From Roseovarius sp. 217 (lineage in GTDB: Bacteria; Pseudomonadota; Alphaproteobacteria; Rhodobacterales; Rhodobacteraceae): DNA of 64,000 bases. Shown piece after piece: positions 53,677-61,600 of the stretch. Every line of letters starts with the position of its first letter. Positions within the stretch are counted from its first letter, which is position 1. The position numbers and the translations under genes are program-made. Location of the stretch: NCBI RefSeq assembly GCF_000152845.1, contig NZ_CH902584.1, positions 2,161,815-2,225,814 of the forward strand, written 5' to 3'. The notes beneath the pieces were generated by a model, which did not search any database, had not been told where the DNA came from, and saw only the letters and a program-made list of their open reading frames with translations.

Positions 53677-54563
53677 CGGGTATCGTGCATTTTGTGGGGT
53701 TGGGGTCGATGGGCCTTGGCATGGCGCAATCGGCGCTGCGGGCCGGGTTTGAGGTTTATGGCCATGATCCGGACGCGGGCCGTCGGTTGTTGTTGCGTGA
53801 AGCGGGCGGGCGCGCGTTAGAGCCTGCGTCACCCAAGGCCGAGGTGCTGGTTTGCGTCGTGCTCAATGCTGCACAGACGCGCGATGCGCTCTTTGGGGCG
53901 CAAGGATGGGCCAAGGGCGTGCAGGCGGGTGGTGTGATCCTTGGCTGTGCCACGGTCGGGCCGGAGTTTGCCCGCGAAATGGAGGAAGAGGCCACCCGTC
54001 GGGGCCTGCTTTATCTCGATGCGCCGATTTCGGGCGGGGCGGTCAAGGCGGCGGAGGGGCGGCTGTCAATCATGGCGTCGGGGCAGGCTGAGGCGTTTGA
54101 CCGCGCGGCGGGGGTTTTGGCGGCACTAGCCGAGACCGTGCATCGCTTGGGCGATTGCGCCGGGCCGGGATCGGCGATGAAGGCGGTCAATCAATTGCTT
54201 GCGGGCGTGCATATCGCGGCGATGGGCGAGGCGCTGTGTTTTGCCGCCTCTCAGGGACTTGATCTGGCCCGTGTGCTGGAGGTGATCAAGGTGTCGGCGG
54301 GCAATTCGTGGATGTTCGAGAACCGCGCGCCGCATGTGATCGAAGCGGATTACAGCCCGCGCTCGGCCATCGACATCTGGCCCAAGGATCTGGGGATCGT
54401 CCGGGATATCGCCGCGAAGGTGCCACTGAACCTGCCATTGGTTGAGGCGGCGTTGGGCGAGTATCGCGCGGCGTCGGAGGCTGGATTGGGGCGCGAGGAT
54501 GATGCGGCCATTACCAAACATACCGCTGCGCGCGCCGGGCTGCGATTGCCGGGGGATGGCTGA
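53673..54563 (+). CDS. ltnD: L-threonate dehydrogenase LtnD (3-HIBDH family)
   Basis: 296 residues. NAD site GLGSMGLGMAQSALRAGF, substrate motif DAPISGGAVKAAEGRLSIM, the catalytic Lys segment GPGSAMKAVNQLL and the late DIWPKDLGIV are the 3-hydroxyisobutyrate dehydrogenase-family marks. In this context it is LtnD, which oxidises L-threonate to 2-oxo-L-tetronate. With DenD in the same operon the cell can use both C4 acids. It overlaps otnK by one base. Confidence 0.9.
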   Translation: MTGIVHFVGLGSMGLGMAQSALRAGFEVYGHDPDAGRRLLLREAGGRALEPASPKAEVLVCVVLNAAQTRDALFGAQGWAKGVQAGGVILGCATVGPEFAREMEEEATRRGLLYLDAPISGGAVKAAEGRLSIMASGQAEAFDRAAGVLAALAETVHRLGDCAGPGSAMKAVNQLLAGVHIAAMGEALCFAASQGLDLARVLEVIKVSAGNSWMFENRAPHVIEADYSPRSAIDIWPKDLGIVRDIAAKVPLNLPLVEAALGEYRAASEAGLGREDDAAITKHTAARAGLRLPGDG

Positions 54564-55804
54564 TGCTTTTGGGCTGTATCGGCGATGATTTCACCGGGTC
54601 GAGCGATCTGGCCAACACGCTGACCAAGGCCGGGATGCGGACGGTGCAATATGTGGGCGTGCCGGATTCGCCAGTCGATGCGCCGGTCGAGGCGGGGGTG
54701 GTGGCGCTGAAATCTCGCTCGATCCCGGTGGCGGAGGCGGTGGCGCAATCGCTGGCGGCGCTTGATTGGTTGCGCGCGCAGGGGTGCCGGCAATTCCTGT
54801 TCAAATATTGCTCCACGTTTGATTCAACGCCTGAGGGCAATATCGGCCCGGTGGCCGAGGCCTTGGCCGAAGCCTTGGGTGCGCGGCAGGTGATCGTGTG
54901 CCCGGCCTTTCCGGGGGCAGGGCGGACGGTCTATCAGGGGCATCTCTTCGTGAATGATTGTCTGCTGAATGAGAGCGGGATGCAGCATCACCCGCTGACG
55001 CCAATGACCGATCCCGATATTCGTCGCTGGCTGGGGTTGCAGGTGCGCGGATCGGTCGGGCATCTGGGCGCGCAGGTCGTGCGGCAAGGGCCGGAGGCGA
55101 TCCGGGCGGCACTGGCGGCGCAGGCGCACAGATTGATCGTCGCGGATGCGATCAGCGACGCGGATTTGGTGGCCTTGGGCCATGCGGCGGCGGAATTGCC
55201 GCTGATCACAGGCGGGTCGGGCATTGCCATGGGCCTTCCGGACAATTTCCGGGCGAGGGGGGAGTTGGCGGGGCGGGCGGGAGTTTGGTGCGGGCAGGCC
55301 GGTCCTGCCGTGGTCCTCTCCGGGTCTTGTTCCGTGGCCACGCGCGGGCAGGTGGCGCGGCACGCGGCCTGCCATCCGGCGCGGGAGATTTCCGCAGCAG
55401 AGGTCATTGCGGGCAGGGTTGCGCCGGGTGATCTGGCGGATTGGGCCTTGGCGCAGGATGGCATTCCGATGATCTATTCCTCAGCCGATCCGGCGCAGGT
55501 GGCGCAGGATCAGGCGCGGTTCGGTGCTGTGGCGGTGGCCGGGGCTATCGAGGCGCTCTTTGCGGAATTGGCGCGGGCGCTGGTGGCGCGCGGTGTGACC
55601 CGGCTTATCAGCGCGGGCGGTGAGACCTCGGGTGCGGTGGTCGAGGGGCTGGGCCTGAGGCAGTTGGAGATTGGCCCCGAGATTACCCCCGGCGTGCCGG
55701 TGATGCGGGCGGGCCATGACCTTGTTCTTGCGCTCAAATCGGGGAATTTTGGCGGGCCGGATTTCTTTGTCGCGGCGGCGCAGATGATGGAGCATTCCGC
55801 ATGA
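54563..55804 (+). CDS. otnK: 3-oxo-tetronate kinase OtnK
   Basis: 413 residues of the four-carbon acid sugar kinase family (former DUF1537). N-terminal GCIGDDFTGSSDLANTLTKAGM binds the sugar acid; FKYCSTFDSTPEGNIGP follows; the C-terminal nucleotide part has SAGGETSGAVVEGLGL. It phosphorylates 3-oxo-tetronate at C4. It overlaps both neighbours (TGATG and ATGA). Confidence 0.93.
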   Translation: MLLGCIGDDFTGSSDLANTLTKAGMRTVQYVGVPDSPVDAPVEAGVVALKSRSIPVAEAVAQSLAALDWLRAQGCRQFLFKYCSTFDSTPEGNIGPVAEALAEALGARQVIVCPAFPGAGRTVYQGHLFVNDCLLNESGMQHHPLTPMTDPDIRRWLGLQVRGSVGHLGAQVVRQGPEAIRAALAAQAHRLIVADAISDADLVALGHAAAELPLITGGSGIAMGLPDNFRARGELAGRAGVWCGQAGPAVVLSGSCSVATRGQVARHAACHPAREISAAEVIAGRVAPGDLADWALAQDGIPMIYSSADPAQVAQDQARFGAVAVAGAIEALFAELARALVARGVTRLISAGGETSGAVVEGLGLRQLEIGPEITPGVPVMRAGHDLVLALKSGNFGGPDFFVAAAQMMEHSA

Positions 55805-56445
55805 CCGAAAGCCGCCTGCGCGAAGACCTGTGTTTCTGGGCCAAGTCGATGTTTGATCGCGGGCTGACGGGTGGGGCCTCGGGCAATATTTCGGTTCGGA
55901 CCGAGGACGGCGGGCTGTTGGTGACGCCGACGGGGGTCAGCATGGGGCGGCTTGATCCGGCGCGGCTGAGTCGGTTTGACGCGGGTGGGCGGCTGATTTC
56001 CGGGGATGCCCCAACCAAGGAAATGCCTCTGCATGCGGCGTTTTACGAGACGCGGCAGAGTGCGGGGGCGGTGGTGCATCTGCATTCGACCCATTCCGTC
56101 GCCCTCTCGATCCTTCCTGATACCGATCCTGACAATGCCATTCCACCGTTTACGGCCTATGCGGTGATGCGGGTGGGCAAAGTGGCGCTCTTGCCGTTTT
56201 TTGTGCCCGGTGACGCGGCGATGGCCGGGGCGATCCGGGGGCTGGCGGGGCGGCGTGCCGCGGTGCTCTTGGCCCATCACGGCCCGGTGGTGGCGGGCAA
56301 AGATCTGGAGGCGGCGGTGTTCGCGATGGAAGAGCTGGAGGAAACCGCGCGTCTGGCGCTCATCCTGCGCGGCACGGGCGCGCGCGCGCTGGATGCAGGG
56401 CAGATCGCGCAGGTGGTGCGCAAGTTCGAGGTGGATTGGGACTGA
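55801..56445 (+). CDS. otnC: 3-oxo-tetronate 4-phosphate decarboxylase OtnC
   Basis: 214 residues of the class II aldolase/adducin family. Zn ligands are in VVHLHSTHSVALSIL and LLAHHGPVVAG, with TGGASGNISVRTEDGGLLVTPTGV at the front, in parts. In this pathway it decarboxylates 3-oxo-tetronate 4-phosphate to dihydroxyacetone phosphate. It overlaps otnK (ATGA) and otnI (TGATG). Confidence 0.92.
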   Translation: MTESRLREDLCFWAKSMFDRGLTGGASGNISVRTEDGGLLVTPTGVSMGRLDPARLSRFDAGGRLISGDAPTKEMPLHAAFYETRQSAGAVVHLHSTHSVALSILPDTDPDNAIPPFTAYAVMRVGKVALLPFFVPGDAAMAGAIRGLAGRRAAVLLAHHGPVVAGKDLEAAVFAMEELEETARLALILRGTGARALDAGQIAQVVRKFEVDWD

Positions 56446-57218
56446 TGCGTTTCTCTGCCAATCTCGGGTTTCTCTTTACTGATCGGCCCTTGCCCGAGGC
56501 AATCCGCGCAGCGGCAGAGGCGGGGTTTGCGGCGGTGGAGTGTCATTTTCCTTATGAGTGTGCTGCAGCAGAGGTGTGCGCGGCGCTTGAGGAAACCGGC
56601 CTGCCGATGCTGGGGCTGAACACATCGCCGGGCGACCGGGCGGCGGGGGATTTCGGGCTGGCTGCTGTGCCGGGCCGCGAGGAAGAGGCCCGCGCGGCGA
56701 TCCGGCAGGCTGTGGACTATGCGCAGGCCATTGGCGCAGGGGCGGTGCATGTCATGGCGGGATGCACCGATGGCGGGGCCGAGGCGGAGGCGGTATTTCG
56801 CGCCAATCTGGCCTATGCCTGCGATCTGGCCGCGCCCTTGGGCCAGATGATCCTGATCGAGCCGATCAATCACCGCGATGTGCCGGGCTATCACCTGTCG
56901 TCGAGCTCTGCGGCGGCGGCGGTGATTGCGGCGCTGGGGCGGGATAATCTGCGGATGATGTTTGACTGTTATCATTTGCAAATCATGGAGGGTGATCTGC
57001 TGCGGCGGTTTGCGCGCTATCAGTCGATCATCGGCCATGTGCAAATCGCCGGGGTGCCGGATCGTGGGGCACCGGACCGGGGCGAGGTGGATTATGGCTG
57101 GCTCTTGCCGCAGATGGTTGATCTGGGCTGGCCGCTGCCGTTCGGCGCGGAGTACCGCCCCGGCGACGCGGGCACAGAGGCCACGTTGGGTTGGCTGGCG
57201 CAATTCGGGGCGGTGTAA
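56445..57218 (+). CDS. otnI: 2-oxo-tetronate isomerase OtnI
   Basis: 257 residues from the ATG at 56445, overlapping the otnC stop; a TTG at 56436 is the alternative. Hydroxypyruvate isomerase-like TIM barrel: MRFSANLGFLFTDRPL, GAGAVHVMAGC, LIEPINHRDVPGYHLSS with the metal Glu, MFDCYHLQIMEGDL, GHVQIAGVPDRGAPDRGEVDY. It converts 2-oxo- to 3-oxo-tetronate. It is the last gene of the operon. Confidence 0.92.
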   Translation: MRFSANLGFLFTDRPLPEAIRAAAEAGFAAVECHFPYECAAAEVCAALEETGLPMLGLNTSPGDRAAGDFGLAAVPGREEEARAAIRQAVDYAQAIGAGAVHVMAGCTDGGAEAEAVFRANLAYACDLAAPLGQMILIEPINHRDVPGYHLSSSSAAAAVIAALGRDNLRMMFDCYHLQIMEGDLLRRFARYQSIIGHVQIAGVPDRGAPDRGEVDYGWLLPQMVDLGWPLPFGAEYRPGDAGTEATLGWLAQFGAV

Positions 57219-57886
57219 GCCGGTGACGTGACCCGCGAGCGACCCGGTGCCGGATAGATCATGAAATGTAACGGGGTCCGCGTATCGGCGCATGGATTTT
57301 CTGCAACCTATTTGGTGTCGGAATTATCCAAGGATCGGGGGCGGCCTCGCCGGTTTGACATGCTGAAAGGGGCCAACGTGGACGTGTGTGGATCATGAAT
57401 CTTACAATCATGCGCAGATCGTCATATCTTGCCATATTGGGTGGATTTTTTAATTGAAAGCCGAAACTAAAAGTTTTTCATGCAACTTATGCGAATATTC
57501 TAACTATTCTAGTTCAAAATCCAATCGCCAGTAACCTTTTACTGATCTTGTTAAGCCTTTAATCTCTATAGGTAAAAACACGATCCCGGGTCTGGACAGG
57601 CGGATGTTTCGCTCGGAGTTTACGGGCATTGGGCGAATTGTTGGGCTGGAACGCGCTCAGTTAAGTTTCTTAAAATATTGATATTAAATATATATTTTTG
57701 TTTTTAGGTTGATTGACCCGGAGTGACAGCTGCCGCGGCCCTTTGGTATCTCAAAAGGAGTCTGCAACCTACAGGGTCCTCACAATTTGTTGATTAATCT
57801 TTTGATTGAAATTTTACAAATTCGGGAGAATAAAAAGCATTTTTTGTTCAAAATTCAACTTAAATGCATGTTTCATTCTTGCCTGA

Positions 57887-57952
57887 AGGGTAACGAAATG
57901 GTTACCTTATGCCGAAGCAGGCGATCATCCATCGTTGGATGGCTGTGCTTCG
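57887..57952 (+). ncRNA. Tandem hairpins, possible structured RNA leader
   Basis: Hairpin 1 (57887-57908): GGTAAC-GAAATG-GTTACC, extended by a G-U and an A-U pair. Hairpin 2 (57913-57952): outer arms CGAAGCA/TGCTTCG around an inner CATCCA-TCGT-TGGATG stem. They are four bases apart. No T-run follows, so they are not plain terminators. A riboregulator or small RNA is possible, but no known class was recognised. Confidence 0.4.
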
Positions 57953-58511
57953 TACAATTGGACCGATGTTCGCGTGTGAGTAGCCAAGTGTTTCAATCTC
58001 TAAACATGGAATTTCCATCACAGACCTAAAATTCCTAAGAGCAGATACCAAAACCTACGCCGTTGCGCGTCAAGATCCCGCATTGTCTGGTGTTTAGGCA
58101 CTTTCATGCGGAAATAAGCCTGTGACCGGAGTTCTGTTCGAACTTGGCGTCAGGTGGGGAGGCACGACATTTCTACGTATCGATCATGGGCTCAGTGTTA
58201 TGGGCTATCTTCCGCAGGACCCAAGACGCACTCGGACTCGTGTCCAGAGCCAAGCGGCAACCGGGGAGTGTTACATGCCAACGGCGGGCCGGTTTGGGCC
58301 AACGCCGGGCGTTTCCCAAGAGACATCAGCACAGGTGGGCCGGACGCGCCCAGCCGCAGCCATCACGAAAACAAGACCACGACAGCCCTGTTGCCGGATC
58401 AGTCCGGACACAGCCAACCCCGCATCCCTTGTTCTTCCATCACGTTGATCCCGGCCCTCCATCACGGTGCAGCCGGGCCATTCCCCTACTGACCGATCAG
58501 GAGAGTTTCCA

Positions 58512-58604
58512 ATGGCTACTGTTGACGATTGTGCGGTTTCCTCGGGCCAATTGGCACATCTTGCCATCCACGCGCGCGAGAGCCGCGACCCTCATAGATC
58601 CTAA
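58512..58604 (+). CDS. Possible 30-residue peptide upstream of the adhesin gene
   Basis: AGGAGA lies eight bases before the ATG, and the frame reads MATVDDCAVSSGQLAHLAIH before ending RESRDPHRS. It stops 93 bases before the adhesin start. It may be a leader peptide or chance; there is no family match. Confidence 0.3.
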   Translation: MATVDDCAVSSGQLAHLAIHARESRDPHRS

Positions 58605-58697
58605 TTCCACGGCGCAAGCGGGGCATCACCCACCGCTTGTGTAAGCAAACATAACGCCGCAGAGCACGGCACCAAAAATAGAGCAGGAGCATCACCA

Positions 58698-61600
58698 ATG
58701 GCATTTAATGTTGAATTCGCGGTCTCGACCGGCACCATCAATACGAACGAGCTCGCAGTTGAACTGCTGAATGGCGCGACCACGTCCACCACGTCCGCGA
58801 CTGTCAGCTTGACCGATCCCAATTTGTCGGGATTGACGGGGGATGGTTTTGCCGTTCGCTTCAAAGGCGTGGTGAATTTCACTGAAGCAGGTGACTGGAT
58901 CTTCAATCACAACGCCGATGACGGGTTTGTTCTGTTCATCGACGGCGAGATTGTCGCGCAACGATTTTCCGGCACTGGCATCAATCCTGATTGGTCGACC
59001 TTCTCGACCGTCAACCTCACCGCAGGTGAGCACAATGTCGAGGTGCTCTATTGGGAAAATACCGGTGGTCAGGACGTTTTCCTTGCGGCCGACGCGCCCA
59101 ACGGGGCGGGCTTCGTCGTTATTGGCGCGTCCGGCGGGCTGGCTGTCACTGGCGGAACATTTGCTGACGGTGAGCTTGTGACGGATACGTCGGCAGATGC
59201 GGATGGCAACCTGTCTGTCGGCTTTTTGGGTGCGGGCGCGGACACGACATTCAATTCTGGAGAGCCGATCCAGGTTGCTTTCAGTGGCATTGATGCTGAT
59301 GCAACAGGGACGTTGACGATTGCATCCACTGGTGGCGGCTCGGTTGTTGTCGAGGGGCTGACCAGCGTGTCATCCAGCCCAATCACACTCAGCCCTTTGC
59401 AAATGGCTGCGCTGAGCGACGGCACGCTTTCGGTTACGCTTGATGTGGCCGACACGGCGGGCAATACCGCGCAGGCCCAGTCGAATGGGTTTGATCTGGA
59501 CGCCAACGCTCCGGTGATTTCAACTGTGACCCTTGCGGGGGGAACCGGTGTTGATGGCGCTGTGATCGACAGTGACGTGGGCGGTTCTGCCACGCTGACG
59601 ATTGCGTTCAACGAAACGATGGATACGGCTGTTGATCCGACTGTTGCGCTGGATGTGGCGTCTGCCAGCAGCTTTACCGAAACCATGCGCGAGTGGTCGA
59701 TTGATGGCTTGAGCCTGACGATCACCTACACGGTCGTCGATCAGAACGTCGATTTGGCCGCGATCACAGTGGGTGTCTCGGGCGCGCAGGACGTGGCGGG
59801 CAATGTGATCTCTGCCGTATCCGAGGTGTCCACCGGCACCGCGATTGACACCGAGAGCACAGCCTCTGAGACCGAGCCCGTCACGATTGCCGAAATCGCC
59901 GATCAGGACGCCGCGATCACTGGCACGCCGGTTGTTCTGGCCACGCTGTCGGGGGCCGATGGCACGACCTATGCGTTCACAGACGAAGCGGCGGTCAATG
60001 CGCATGTCGAGATCGTCAGCGATGGCGATACCGGATACCTGCTCCAGATCATCGACACCGAGGCCGCGCGCGGGTTCTTTGACCTCGAAGAGACCGGTCC
60101 GAGCTTTGACATTTCCGTGACCGGCACGGATGACGCGGGCAATACCACCGCGTCGGTCCTGTCGATCACGCTGACCAATCTCAACGATGCGCCGGAACTG
60201 GTGCCGGGTGACAACGATCTGACCGGCACGGTTACCGAGCGTGAGGACGGGGTGATTGGCGAGAATGCCACGCCCTTTGGCATCACCGGCACCTTTGGTG
60301 TGCATGACGACGATGTGGCTGATGGCCACTCGGTCACGGTGTCCAATATTTCCAGCACCAACGGCAGCTTCCTTGGTGTGTTCCAGGCGGGATTCTCTGA
60401 TCCGATTCAGGGTGATGGCAATGGCACGGTGCAATGGACCTTTAACATCGGCGCACCGATCACCAATCCGACCGTTCTCGCAACCCAGATGGCGATTGTC
60501 GATGCGCTGGCCGATGGCGAGAGCATCACGCAGGTCTATGATGTGACGACGACCGAAACTGTTGGCGGCCTGAGCTTTGTCCAGCGGATCGTGGTGACGA
60601 TTGCAGGCAGCAATGATGCGCCGGTGATTTCCGGCACGGCCGTTTCGGCGGATCTGACTGAAGTCGTCGATGACAGCAGCAGTGACCAATCGCTGAGCGC
60701 GACGGGTACGTTGACCGTGGCCGATATCGACACCACCGATCAGGTTGCGGTTGAGGTGAGTTCGGTTTTGGTTTCGGGCGCATTCGAGGGGGTGAACCCG
60801 CTGGACGACGCAGCCTTGCTTGCCATGATGCAGGTGGCTCCTGAGGGTGGTGAGTTTCGCAGCAGCACCGGTTTGCTGACGGCGGATCAATCCGCGCCGT
60901 CATCGTTCACATGGCAGTTTGCCGCCGGGTCGAGCGAAAGCTCGCCGTTTGATTTCCTGCCTGCGGGCGAAACGTTGGTTCTGGAGTATACGCTCACGGC
61001 GACGGATGATTCCGAAACCGGGAACGCGACCGATACGCAGGTCGTGACCATCACCATTACCGGCACAAATGACGTGCCGCAGATCGGAGCCAGCAGCACC
61101 GCCGGGACCACAGTGATCGAAGCAGGCGGTGTAGAGAATGGCGCTGAGGGCACAGCGCAAGCCACAGGCAATCTGTCGGCGGTTGGCAATTGGACCGATG
61201 CCGATGATGGCGAGGCCGCAGCCTTGGTTGTGAGCGAGATTGCCTTTGGAGAGACCCGCGTGGCGGTCGCCTTTGAGGGCGAAACCGAGATCGCGGGCAC
61301 CTATGGGTCGCTCTTTGTCAGTGCCAATGGCAGCTATCGTTACGTGCTGGATGACACGCGGACCGCGACGCAGGCGCTGAATGACGGCGAAGGTGTCACA
61401 GAGGTCTTTGACTATACCATCGCCAACAATGGCGGTGGCGTGGGCAATGAGGCAAGTGCGACGCTGACCGTCAATATCACGGGCGCCAATGACACGCCCG
61501 TCATCAGCTTTGTCGAAGGTCAGGAGGTGGGTACGGTCGAAGAAGAGGGCGTTGATGCGCAAAACGCCGCGATCAACACACCGCCGACCACCGCCACCGG

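Larger units (their letters stand above)
57219..58697. other. Long gene-poor region upstream of the adhesin gene
   Basis: 1,479 bases. The part 57,400-57,900 is clearly AT-rich and has promoter-like A/T runs (around 57,665-57,715). Two hairpins follow at 57887-57952. Frames at 57787-58029, 58122-58448 and 58144-58644 have odd composition, overlap each other and match nothing I know. Only the 30-residue frame at 58512 has a good ribosome site. The region is best read as a long regulatory leader. Confidence 0.6.

Noticed and set aside
57787..58029. 80-residue frame in the AT-rich leader
   Set aside because: It runs through both hairpins, has no ribosome site and changes composition half-way; structured non-coding DNA explains it better.
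58144..58644. 166-residue frame before the adhesin gene
   Set aside because: It overlaps two other frames of similar quality, is Pro/Arg/His-rich without family match, and lacks a ribosome site.
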